DNA of 64,000 bases, taken from NCBI GenBank assembly GCA_963840275.1, contig CAWIYK010000006.1, positions 62,001 to 126,000 of the forward strand, written 5' to 3'. The DNA is from Actinophytocola sp963840275 (GTDB lineage Bacteria; Actinomycetota; Actinomycetes; Mycobacteriales; Pseudonocardiaceae). The position numbers and the translations under genes were made by a program. The notes beneath the pieces were generated by a model. The model made no database searches, was not told where the DNA came from, and was given only the letters and a program-made list of their open reading frames with translations. Shown piece by piece: positions 1 to 6,823 of the stretch (position 1 is its first letter; the number at the start of each line of letters is the position of its first letter).

Positions 1-620
1 AGGTAGCGCGCCATGTCCTCGGTCTCCTCGACGTTCATGCCGGCGACCGGCTCGTCGAGCAGCAGCAGGGTGGGCGACATCGCGAGCGCGCGGCCCAGCT
101 CGGCGCGTTTCGCCACGCCGTAGGGCAGCAGCCCGGCCGGGGTGCGCCGGTATGGCTCCAGCTCCAGCAGCTCCACGATCTCCTCGACCGCGGCCCGGTG
201 CTCGATCTCCTCGCGTTTCGCCCGGCCCCACCACACCATCCCCGACAGCATCCCGGTGCGCATCAGGTGGTGGCGGCCGAGCATCAGGTTCTCGATGAGC
301 GTGAGCTGCTCGAACAGGCCGAGGTTCTGGAACGTCCGCGCCACGCCGAGTCCCGCGATCGCAGCAGGCGAGCGGCCGTTGAGGCGCCGGCCGGCCAGCG
401 TGATCGTGCCGCGCTGCGGCCGATAGACGCCGTTGAGACAGTTGAAGATGGACGTCTTGCCGGCGCCGTTCGGGCCGATCACCGCGAACAGCTCGCCCTT
501 GCCGACGGTGAAGCTGACGCCGTTCAGCGCGGTCACGCCGCCGAAGCGCAGCGTCAGGTCCCACACCTCGAGCAGAGGCTCAGGCGTCACCCCGTGGTCC
601 GGCCGGCTCACGCGGACCAT
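1..620 (-). CDS. livG: Branched-chain amino acid type ABC transporter ATP-binding protein LivG (3' part beyond the window)
   Basis: ATPase subunit that would power uptake of a branched-chain amino acid, amide or similar solute at the cytoplasmic membrane. The 206 visible codons show Walker A (GPNGAGKT, about residues 49-56), the Q-loop region ARTFQN, a LivG-like signature region LLPYGVAKRAELGRAL in place of a textbook LSGGQ, and Walker B (LLLLDEP, about 185-191). The ATG at 620 has GGAGG about eight bases upstream and overlaps the end of livF by 13 bp, so translation is probably coupled. The reading frame is still open at base 1. The permease and binding-protein genes are not visible here and may lie further left. 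The substrate cannot be told from the ATPase. Confidence 0.93.
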   Translation of the reverse strand, partial: MVRVSRPDHGVTPEPLLEVWDLTLRFGGVTALNGVSFTVGKGELFAVIGPNGAGKTSIFNCLNGVYRPQRGTITLAGRRLNGRSPAAIAGLGVARTFQNLGLFEQLTLIENLMLGRHHLMRTGMLSGMVWWGRAKREEIEHRAAVEEIVELLELEPYRRTPAGLLPYGVAKRAELGRALAMSPTLLLLDEPVAGMNVEETEDMARY

Positions 621-1411
621 CGCTTCTTCCTCCGGTAGCTCTTGACCTCGGCGAACGACCGGCGGCCCGAATCCGGGGTGGACCCGAGGTAGAACTCGCG
701 GATGTCCTCGTCGTCGAGCAGCTCGGCGGCCGGGCCGTCCCGCACGACCTTGCCGACCTCCAGCACGTAGCCGAAGCTCGCGATCGACAGCGCCATCACC
801 GCGTTCTGCTCGACGAGCAGCACACTCGTGCCCTGGCCGTTGATCTGGACGACGATGTCGCGCACCTGCTCGACCAGCCGGGGCGCGAGGCCCAGCGACG
901 GCTCGTCGAGCAGCAGCAGCTTCGGGCGGGCCATCAGCGCGCGGCCGATCGCGAGCATCTGCTGCTCGCCGCCGGACAGGTAGCCCGCCGTCGACCCGCG
1001 CCGCTGGGCGAGGATCGGGAACAGGTCGAACACCCTGGTCACCGACTCGCGGTACTCGGCGCGCCTGCGGGTGTGGCCGCCGGTGCGCAGGTTGTCCTCG
1101 ACGGTCATCTCCGCGAAGATCCGCCGGCCCTCCATGACCTGCCCGACGCCGCGCCGCACGACCTCGGCGGGGTCCGCGGCGGTGAGGTCGTCGCCCTCGA
1201 CACGCACCGAACCCTTGGTGATCTTGCCCCGGTGCGCGATGAGCAGTCCGGTGATCGCGCGGAGCAGCGTGGTCTTGCCCGCGCCGTTCGCGCCGAGCAG
1301 GGCGACGATCGCACCGTCCGGCACGTCGAGGGACAGACCCCGCAGTACGAGGACAACGTCGTCGTACACGACCTCGAGGTTGTTGACCGCCAGGATCGGC
1401 GACGATGCCAT
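608..1411 (-). CDS. livF: Branched-chain amino acid type ABC transporter ATP-binding protein LivF
   Basis: Second ATPase of the transporter that includes the overlapping livG. At 267 aa it has Walker A (GANGAGKTT, about 40-48), the signature LSGGEQQMLAIGRAL, Walker B (LLLLDEPS) and a switch histidine region after LLVEQN. The C-terminal tail ends in a basic RRKKR stretch, longer than in the second LivF in this window (10969-11673). It is the first gene of its transcription unit: the upstream 145 bp separate it from a divergent bioF-like gene, and a CRP-like palindrome lies 22 bp before its start. Family assignment is firm; substrate is unknown. Confidence 0.94.
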   Translation of the reverse strand: MASSPILAVNNLEVVYDDVVLVLRGLSLDVPDGAIVALLGANGAGKTTLLRAITGLLIAHRGKITKGSVRVEGDDLTAADPAEVVRRGVGQVMEGRRIFAEMTVEDNLRTGGHTRRRAEYRESVTRVFDLFPILAQRRGSTAGYLSGGEQQMLAIGRALMARPKLLLLDEPSLGLAPRLVEQVRDIVVQINGQGTSVLLVEQNAVMALSIASFGYVLEVGKVVRDGPAAELLDDEDIREFYLGSTPDSGRRSFAEVKSYRRKKRWSA

Positions 1412-1432
1412 GGCCGCTCCGGGTCCCTTGGG

Positions 1433-1447
1433 GTGACGTCGATCACA
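1433..1447. promoter_or_regulatory. CRP/GlxR-like palindrome in the livF / bioF divergent gap
   Basis: GTGA-CGTCGA-TCAC followed by A matches the CRP-family core GTGA-N6-TCAC, with a full TCACA right half and a GGTGA left half. It lies 22 bp upstream of the livF start and about 110 bp upstream of the bioF start. Actinobacterial CRP/GlxR proteins use a TGTGA-N6-TCACA type site. The match is by eye; binding is inference. Confidence 0.35.
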
Positions 1448-1556
1448 TCAGAATCGGACGTTAGCTCTGCCGACGATGGCGGGCAAGGATCATGCCGAAC
1501 CGTTACCGGCCCGGCCTCGAGTTGGCCGCGACGGCGGTGCTGTCAGACTCGATGCC

Positions 1557-2726
1557 GTGACCTCGGTTTTCGACTGGCTCGACACTCACGCCGACGACCG
1601 GCGCCGTGCGGGGCTCACCCGTCAGCTGCGCCCCCGGCGGCCCGACTCGGACCTGCTGGACCTCGCGGGCAACGACTACCTGGGGCTGGCGCGGGACAAG
1701 CGGGTGACCGGCGCGGCCGCCGCGGCGACCCTGCGCTGGGGCGCGGGCTCGACCGGTTCGCGGCTGGTGACCGGCACGACAGAGGCGCACATCGAGCTGG
1801 AGCACGAGCTGGCCGCGTTCTGCGGCACGCAGGCGGCGCTGGTGTTCTCCTCCGGGTTCACGGCGAACCTCGGCGCGGTCACCGCGCTGTCGGGCAAGGG
1901 CTCCGCGATCGTGACCGACGCCTACCTGCACGCGTCGCTGATCGACGGCTGCCGGCTCTCCAGGGCGGACGTGGCGGTGGTCGCGCACGCCGACGTCGCC
2001 GCGGCCGCGCACGCGATGAAGACCCGCCGCACCGAGCGCGCGCTGATGGTGACGGACTCGGTGTTCTCCGTGGACGGCGACCTGGCGCCACTGCCGGCGC
2101 TGCACGAGGCGTGCCGGGCCAACGGGGCCGCGCTGGTGGTGGACGACGCGCACGGGCTGGGCGTGCTCGGCCCCGGCGGCCGCGGCGCCGTCGCCGACGC
2201 GGGCCTGATCGGCGAACCGGACGTCGTGACGACGATGACGCTGTCGAAGTCGCTCGGCGCGCAGGGCGGCGCGGTGCTCGGACCGCGCCGGGTGATCAAG
2301 CACCTGGTCGACTCGGCACGGAGCTTCATCTTCGACACCGGCCTGGCGCCGGGCGCGACGGCGGCCGCACTGACGGCACTGCACATCCTGAAGGACGAGC
2401 CGTCGCGACCGGAACAGGTCCGGACGGTGGCGCGGACGCTGGCGTCCCGGCTCCGCGAGGCCGGCCTCCGGGTGACGGACCCGGCCGCCGCGGTGGTGTC
2501 GGTGCTGGCACCGACCCCGGAACAGGCGGTGGCGTGGGCGAACGACTGCCGGGCCGCCGGCGTGTGGGTGGGCTGCTTCCGTCCCCCGTCGGTGCCGGAC
2601 GGCATCTCCCGCCTCCGGCTGACGGCGCGCGCCGACCTGACGGACTCGGACGTGGACCGCGCGGTGGACGTCATCACCCGCCACGCGCCCCCGGTTAACC
2701 GACGCGGGCCGGCCGACGCATCGTGA
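1557..2726 (+). CDS. bioF: 8-amino-7-oxononanoate synthase family PLP enzyme (BioF-like)
   Basis: Alpha-oxoamine synthase family; BioF condenses pimeloyl-ACP or -CoA with alanine in biotin synthesis. From the GTG at 1557 the protein is 389 aa, usual for BioF. Visible motifs are the cofactor-stacking histidine in DAYLHASLIDG (about 121-131), DDAHG (196-200) binding the PLP ring, and the Schiff-base lysine in TLSKSLG (Lys231). A frame-open extension back to 1476 lacks family similarity, so I chose the GTG. No bioA, bioB or bioD is adjacent, so the related 2-amino-3-ketobutyrate CoA ligase role is possible, though the sequence reads more like BioF. The 3' end overlaps the convergent GNAT gene by 32 bp. 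Confidence 0.85.
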   Translation: MTSVFDWLDTHADDRRRAGLTRQLRPRRPDSDLLDLAGNDYLGLARDKRVTGAAAAATLRWGAGSTGSRLVTGTTEAHIELEHELAAFCGTQAALVFSSGFTANLGAVTALSGKGSAIVTDAYLHASLIDGCRLSRADVAVVAHADVAAAAHAMKTRRTERALMVTDSVFSVDGDLAPLPALHEACRANGAALVVDDAHGLGVLGPGGRGAVADAGLIGEPDVVTTMTLSKSLGAQGGAVLGPRRVIKHLVDSARSFIFDTGLAPGATAAALTALHILKDEPSRPEQVRTVARTLASRLREAGLRVTDPAAAVVSVLAPTPEQAVAWANDCRAAGVWVGCFRPPSVPDGISRLRLTARADLTDSDVDRAVDVITRHAPPVNRRGPADAS

Positions 2727-3132
2727 TGTGCTCGATGTCGTCCTCCAGGTAGGGCTCGCCGTCGGGTTCGAAGCCGAAACGGGTGTAGAAGTCCAGCGCG
2801 TAGGTCTGCGCGTCGAGGACGGCGTCGCCGTCGCCGATGCGGGTCATCGCCGCCGCCATCAGCTTGGCGCCGAGGCCCGTGCCCCTGGCTTCGCGAGCCG
2901 TGCAGACCCGGCCGATGCGGTAGGTGCCGTCCGCGTCGCTCAGGAGGCGGAGGTATCCGAGCGGCGCCGCGCCCGGCTGCCACCAGAAGTGGATCGTGTC
3001 GGGCCGCAGGTCACGGCCGTCCAGCTCCGGATACGGGCACTCCTGCTCGACGACGAACACGTCGACGCGCAGGGTCAGCAACGGGTACAGCTGGGTGGCG
3101 GTGATCTCGTCGCCCGCGGCGGAGTGGAGCAC
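2695..3132 (-). CDS. ElaA-type GNAT N-acetyltransferase
   Basis: Small 145-aa acetyltransferase that would move an acetyl group from acetyl-CoA to an amine; the natural acceptor of ElaA-type enzymes is not settled. The N-terminal LYPLLTLRVDVFVVEQ block is characteristic of the ElaA group, and the acetyl-CoA pyrophosphate loop appears as AREARGTGLGAKLM around residue 80-93, with the C-terminal DFYTRFGF strand. Start is GTG at 3132. It is convergent with and overlaps bioF by 32 bp. It is followed upstream by an unrelated FMN-binding protein gene after a 12-bp gap, so the two may be cotranscribed. Confidence 0.82.
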   Translation of the reverse strand: MLHSAAGDEITATQLYPLLTLRVDVFVVEQECPYPELDGRDLRPDTIHFWWQPGAAPLGYLRLLSDADGTYRIGRVCTAREARGTGLGAKLMAAAMTRIGDGDAVLDAQTYALDFYTRFGFEPDGEPYLEDDIEHITMRRPARVG

Positions 3133-3144
3133 AGGTGTTGGATA

Positions 3145-3576
3145 TCAGATCCACTCGCCGTCGCGCATGATGGTGCGGTCCTTGATCTCGTCGACCTCGC
3201 GCCACGCCTGGATCTGGCGCGGCCGGACCTGGAAGTAGGGGTACTTCTTCAGCACGCGGGGATCGAAGCCGGCGCGCTTCGCGAACGCGGCGGCCACCTC
3301 GTCGGTCGGCTCGACGACCGTCGCCGTGCCCTCGATCATCACGACGTCCCTCGTCTCGCCGAGCGCGACCCGCGCCTGGCCGGTGGCCACGAGGTTCCGC
3401 GCGGTCGGGTTCGTGGCGAACGTCGAGAACAGCAGCGCCGTGCCGTCCCAGTGGAACGACAGCGGCATCAGGTAGGGCCCGCTGTCGTCCGCCGTCGCCA
3501 CCCAGGCGTCGACGTCCTGCGCCAGCCTGCGCAGGGTGTCCTTCTTGCGCTCGTCACGGGTGCGTGGGTTCGTCAT
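3145..3576 (-). CDS. Pyridoxamine 5'-phosphate oxidase-like FMN/F420-binding protein
   Basis: About 143 aa of the split-barrel fold (PNPOx-like), which binds FMN or F420 and often reduces small molecules. The order WVATADDSGPYLMPLSFHWDG, then LLFSTFATNPTARN, then RDVVMIEGTA is the usual progression of this superfamily. I start at the ATG at 3576 (MTNPRTRDERKKD); an in-frame ATG at 3591 would add five residues. The partner gene upstream is a secreted protease and the downstream one a GNAT, so context gives no substrate. Assignment to superfamily is good, to function poor. Confidence 0.78.
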   Translation of the reverse strand: MTNPRTRDERKKDTLRRLAQDVDAWVATADDSGPYLMPLSFHWDGTALLFSTFATNPTARNLVATGQARVALGETRDVVMIEGTATVVEPTDEVAAAFAKRAGFDPRVLKKYPYFQVRPRQIQAWREVDEIKDRTIMRDGEWI

Positions 3577-3610
3577 GCCCCATCTGACCATGCGCGAGCG
3601 GGAACTGTGA

Positions 3611-4381
3611 CTAGACCTGTTCTTCCAGCAGGTCCACGTACGCCGCCAGCCGCGTGTAGACGCCCGGCTTGCCGGGCGCGGCGCAGCCCTCGCCCCACGA
3701 GGTGATGCCGACGAGCCTGCGGTCGACGATCAGCGGGCCGCCGGAGTCGCCCTGACAGGAGTCGACGCCGCCCTGCGGGACGCCCGCGCACACCATCGCC
3801 TCGGCCTTGTACGCCGGGTACGACTTCGTGCACTCGGGGTCGGCGATCAGCGGGACGCTCGCCTGCAGCAGGTAGCGGGACGGCTGGCCGTCGGCCGCGA
3901 CGCGGCCCCAGCCGAGGATCAGGCCGGGCTGCCCGGCGGTGTAGAGGGCCGTGTCGTCCTTCGTCGGCAGCGGCAGGCTCGCGTACGGAAGCCCCTGCTC
4001 GAGCGTGAGGACCGAGACGTCGGAGCCGGAACGGACGTCGGTGAACTCGGGGCTCACCCAGATCGCGCTCACCGGTGTGGCGACCCCGGCCCCGCTCTCC
4101 TTGTCCTCGCGGCCGGCGACCACGACGATGTCGGCCGGTTGCTTGCCCGCCGTGCAGTGCGCCGCGGTCACCACCTTGTTGTCGTCGACCAGCGTGCCGC
4201 CGCAGAACTGGAAGCCGTCGGCGGTCGTGAGGTACACGACGTAGCTGTGGTCGGCGATGCTCGCCCGGGTCCCCCCGACGATCTGCTGGTCGGCGTTGGC
4301 CTGCGTGAACCCGATCGCGACCGCGGTCGTTGCGAGACCCGCTGCGAGCAGGAGCCGGATGACCCGCGAGGTCGCCCCCAT
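3611..4381 (-). CDS. Secreted trypsin-like serine protease (S1 family)
   Basis: A 256-aa exported protease. An N-terminal signal peptide (hydrophobic LLLAAGLATTAVAIGF, cleavage after ANA) is followed by a short propeptide and the mature start IVGG, so it should be activated by trypsin-like cleavage. The catalytic triad is visible: His in TAAHC, Asp in SDVSVLTL and Ser in GDSGGP. Asp in DSCQGDSGGP precedes the serine as in trypsin (Lys/Arg preference). Cysteine pairs around His and Ser are as in the family. It is divergent from an M15 peptidase lipoprotein gene across a gap with a 13-bp palindrome. Confidence 0.93.
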   Translation of the reverse strand: MGATSRVIRLLLAAGLATTAVAIGFTQANADQQIVGGTRASIADHSYVVYLTTADGFQFCGGTLVDDNKVVTAAHCTAGKQPADIVVVAGREDKESGAGVATPVSAIWVSPEFTDVRSGSDVSVLTLEQGLPYASLPLPTKDDTALYTAGQPGLILGWGRVAADGQPSRYLLQASVPLIADPECTKSYPAYKAEAMVCAGVPQGGVDSCQGDSGGPLIVDRRLVGITSWGEGCAAPGKPGVYTRLAAYVDLLEEQV

Positions 4382-4436
4382 GTGTCGTCTCCTCAGTGTC
4401 GGCTGTCTGTCGACCCTCCCTTCCCCGTGCGGGGCC

Positions 4437-4449
4437 GGTCAACTTGACC
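4437..4449. promoter_or_regulatory. 13-bp palindrome between divergent peptidase genes
   Basis: GGTCAACTTGACC is a perfect palindrome around one central base in the 115-bp gap between the S1 protease start (4381) and the M15 lipoprotein start (4497). A related half (AGGTGAACTT) follows at about 4464. It is placed to regulate both genes; the regulator is unknown. Confidence 0.3.
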
Positions 4450-4496
4450 ATGTCCCTCAACCAGGTGAACTTGGGGCGATCAGGCATCCTGGAGCC

Positions 4497-5372
4497 GTGG
4501 CCTTCCCGCGCAGGTTCGTGGTCCTCACCGCCGCGGTGCTGGTGGCGGGCTGTTCGAGCACGCCGCAGGCGCCGCCACCCGTTTCGTCGTCGGAGTCGTC
4601 CGGGTCGTCCGGGTCGTCCCGCACGTCCGCGCCGTCCGTTTCGTCCGCCGCGCCAACGACTTCGGCGTCGGTCGCTCCCGAGTGGACGGTCGGCGCGACG
4701 CCGCTGCCGCTGCGGCCCGACGGCTTCGGCCAGATCCTGCCGACGCCACCCGAGCTCGTGAACCGCAGTCTCCCGACCGCCGACCGGCTGCCCCCGCCGG
4801 GAGACGGCCGGTACGCGACGACAGTGTCATCGGTCCCGGCCGACGTGCTCGCGCGGAGCACCTGGCAGCCGTCCTGTCCGGTGTCCGCGGGGGAACTGCG
4901 GTACCTGACGATGTCGTTCTGGGGATATGACGGCCGCGCCCACACCGGCGAGATGATCGTCAACGCGCGGGTGGCCGACGCCGTCACGCGGGTCTTCGGC
5001 CACCTGTTCGAGGCCCGCTTCCCGATCGAGGAGATGCGGGTGGTCGCCGCGCCGGAGCTGGACGCGCCGCCGACCGGCGACGGCAACAACACCACCGCGT
5101 TCGTGTGCCGGGACGCGGTCGCGCTGAAACGGTGGTCGGCACACGCGTACGGGCTCGCGATCGACCTGAACCCGTTCTGCAACCCATACGTGCGCGGGGA
5201 TCTCGTGCTGCCGGAGCTGTCGTCGTCCTATCTGGACAGAGCGAACGTGCGGCCGGGCATGATCGAGCCGGGCGACGTCGCGGTCCGCTCGTTCGCGGCG
5301 ATCGGCTGGCCGTGGGGCGGCGAATGGTCCACCCCGAAGGACATCCAGCACTTCAGCGCCACTGGCGATTAG
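4497..5372 (+). CDS. Lipoprotein with M15-type (D-Ala-D-Ala / L-Ala-D-Glu) peptidase domain
   Basis: A 291-aa predicted lipoprotein acting on peptidoglycan at the outer face of the membrane. From the GTG at 4497 it has a signal peptide with lipobox LVAGC (Cys about 18), then a long Ser/Pro/Thr-rich linker (to about residue 60), then an M15C-like catalytic domain. Zinc-ligand motifs of that family are visible: GYDGRAHTGEMIVN, SAHAYGLAIDLNP and the C-terminal DIQHFSATG. Earlier in-frame start codons would read through the divergent protease promoter and lose the signal peptide. It ends 14 bp before a dispersed intergenic repeat. Confidence 0.87.
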   Translation: MAFPRRFVVLTAAVLVAGCSSTPQAPPPVSSSESSGSSGSSRTSAPSVSSAAPTTSASVAPEWTVGATPLPLRPDGFGQILPTPPELVNRSLPTADRLPPPGDGRYATTVSSVPADVLARSTWQPSCPVSAGELRYLTMSFWGYDGRAHTGEMIVNARVADAVTRVFGHLFEARFPIEEMRVVAAPELDAPPTGDGNNTTAFVCRDAVALKRWSAHAYGLAIDLNPFCNPYVRGDLVLPELSSSYLDRANVRPGMIEPGDVAVRSFAAIGWPWGGEWSTPKDIQHFSATGD

Positions 5373-5386
5373 AGCTTGCCCCGTAG

Positions 5387-5521
5387 GATCTTTGCGCGAA
5401 GGTCCGCGCCTGGCCAACAGCTACCTCAGGGGAACGCGACGACACCCAGCCACAATCCACCGGAGGTCCGCACCGTCCGCTGGGACGCGACCAAACACTT
5501 TCAAGTCCGGGGAGGCGGACT
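5387..5521 (+). repeat. Dispersed intergenic element A, copy 1
   Basis: A 54-nt head (5387-5440) is repeated at 25088-25141 with 49 of 54 bases identical, and a tail hairpin (AGTCCG, gggagg, CGGACT; 5504-5521) is repeated at 25156-25172. This copy carries about 50 extra bases between head and tail. The head contains a perfect 5-bp stem, GCGCG (5394-5398) with CGCGC (5405-5409). The element fills nearly the whole gap between the M15 gene stop and the convergent TetR stop at 5531. It has no convincing reading frame. It may be a convergent-gene terminator, a structured RNA or a mobile remnant. Confidence 0.7.
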
Positions 5522-5530
5522 AGTGGCGGG

Positions 5531-6130
5531 CTAGTTGAGTCCGCGCAGCACGATCTCGAGGCCCCGGTGGAACTCGGTCGCCGCGGGCACCTCCCGTGCT
5601 CGCGCGGCGGTCTCGGCCAGCAGCGGGAACATCTCCTGCGCGGCCATCGCCGCGGTGCCGGCGCCCGCCAGTGGGCCGTAGTGCTCGTTCTCCAGCGAGC
5701 CGAGCAGGTAGCTGAGGATCGTCCGCTGTGCGATCACGCGCCGCTCCCCGTCGAACCCCGCTTCGGTCAGCACGGCGAGCGTCGCCTCGACCCACGCGAG
5801 TGACGCGGGCGCGGAATGCCGGTGCCGCAGCAACAACGGCACGGCAGAGGGGTGCTCGACGACCGCGTCCCGCATTCGCGCGAGCAGCTCGGTGAGCCGG
5901 GTCCGCCAGTCCCCCGGCGGCACGGTCAGCGAGATGCCGGCGAGCATGTGGTCCACGACCAGCGCCTCCAGCTCGTCCTTGTCGGAGACGTAGCGGTACA
6001 GCGACATCGTCGCCATCCCCAGCTCCTTCGCGACCGCCCGCATGGTGAGCGCGGCGAGCCCGTCGCGGTCGAGCACCGCCAGGGTGGCCGCGGCGAGCCG
6101 CTCGGGGGTCAGCGAACGAGGACGTGGCAC
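5531..6130 (-). CDS. TetR family transcriptional regulator
   Basis: A 199-aa one-component repressor. The N-terminal DNA-binding domain reads LDRDGLAALTMRAVAKELGMATMSLYRYVSDKDELE (about 20-55 overall; helix-turn-helix at AVAKELGMATMSLYRYV). The C-terminal domain, with LLGSLENEHYGPLAG and a GLEIVLRGL end, is of the tetracycline-repressor C-terminal type. Start is GTG at 6130. It is divergent from a peroxiredoxin-like gene, and the gap holds a TTGACA/CATAAT promoter with palindromes set between and after its elements, so it probably represses that gene and perhaps itself. Confidence 0.9.
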   Translation of the reverse strand: MPRPRSLTPERLAAATLAVLDRDGLAALTMRAVAKELGMATMSLYRYVSDKDELEALVVDHMLAGISLTVPPGDWRTRLTELLARMRDAVVEHPSAVPLLLRHRHSAPASLAWVEATLAVLTEAGFDGERRVIAQRTILSYLLGSLENEHYGPLAGAGTAAMAAQEMFPLLAETAARAREVPAATEFHRGLEIVLRGLN

Positions 6131-6133
6131 GAG

Positions 6134-6181
6134 TTGACAGCGTACAAGATACGCGCATAATCGTAGATGTACGTTGTACGC
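6134..6181 (+). promoter_or_regulatory. Promoter with embedded palindromic operators between tetR and the peroxiredoxin-like gene
   Basis: TTGACA (6134-6139), 16 bp, then CATAAT (6156-6161) form a near-consensus promoter reading towards the gene at 6198. GCGTA-CAAGA-TACGC (6140-6154) is a palindrome lying exactly in the spacer, and GTAC-GTT-GTAC (6169-6179) lies just downstream. GCGTACAA (6140-6147) and TTGTACGC (6174-6181) are exact inverted copies. The layout suits repression by the divergent TetR protein. Confidence 0.6.
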
Positions 6182-6197
6182 CTACAGGGAGCCGCCA

Positions 6198-6749
6198 ATG
6201 GACCACGTCCCCGCAAGACAGCTCGTCGCGATCAGTGGGGCCCGCGTGCCGGTGCCGGCTCCCGACCGGCTGACCCACCTGCAGTTCCGGCGCTTCGCAG
6301 GCTGTCCGGTGTGCAACCTCCACCTGCGGTCGTTCGTGGCGCGGCACGAGGAGATCGAGGCGACCGGGGTGCGGGAGGTGGTGATGTTCCACTCGCCCGC
6401 GGCAGAGCTGCGCGAGCACACCGCGGACCTGCCGTTCGACGTGGTCGCCGACCCGGAGAAGGCGCTCTACCGCGAGTTCGGCGTCGAGTCGGCGCCGAGG
6501 GCGCTCCTGCACCCGAAGGCGTGGCCCGCGATCGTGGTGGCGGTCGCGAGGACGCTGCCGGACCTCGTGCGCAGGCGCGGGCCGGCGCCCCCGTCCAAGC
6601 CGGAAGGCGGCCGACTCGGGCTGCCGGCGGACTTCCTCATCGCGCCGGACGGCGCGGTGCTCGCGAGCCACTACGGCCGGCACGTGTACGACCAGTGGTC
6701 GGTCGACGAGCTGCTGGGCCTCGACGCGGTGCGGCGAGCACGGCGCTGA
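6198..6749 (+). CDS. Peroxiredoxin-like (AhpC/TSA, thioredoxin-fold) protein
   Basis: A 183-aa thioredoxin-fold protein. The segment FRRFAGCPVCNLHLRSF carries a CPVC motif at the position of the peroxidatic cysteine, followed by VVMFHSPAAELREH, FDVVADPEKALYREFGVE and LPADFLIAPDGAVL, the usual order in AhpC/TSA-like proteins. It would reduce peroxides or act as a thiol oxidoreductase in the cytoplasm. The ATG at 6198 follows an AGGGAG ribosome site; an upstream ATG at 6174 lies inside the operator palindrome and is less likely. Controlled presumably by the divergent TetR protein. Confidence 0.8.
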   Translation: MDHVPARQLVAISGARVPVPAPDRLTHLQFRRFAGCPVCNLHLRSFVARHEEIEATGVREVVMFHSPAAELREHTADLPFDVVADPEKALYREFGVESAPRALLHPKAWPAIVVAVARTLPDLVRRRGPAPPSKPEGGRLGLPADFLIAPDGAVLASHYGRHVYDQWSVDELLGLDAVRRARR

Positions 6750-6760
6750 CGACGATGACG

Positions 6761-6798
6761 GCCGTCGGCTTCCGCACGTCCGCGCGGAAGCCGACGGC
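6761..6798. terminator. Bidirectional hairpin terminator
   Basis: A perfect 15-bp stem, GCCGTCGGCTTCCGC (6761-6775) with its inverse (6784-6798), closes an 8-base loop between the convergent peroxiredoxin-like and M48 protease genes. It lacks a U-tract, as is common in high-GC actinobacteria. Confidence 0.75.
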
Positions 6799-6823
6799 AG
6801 GTGTCCGCCGAGGAGCCGGCCGG

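Noticed and set aside
1073..2698. Long plus-strand frame covering the livF/bioF gap and overlapping bioF in another frame.
   Set aside because: Arg/Gly/Ala-rich translation without motifs; the overlapped BioF frame carries all family motifs.
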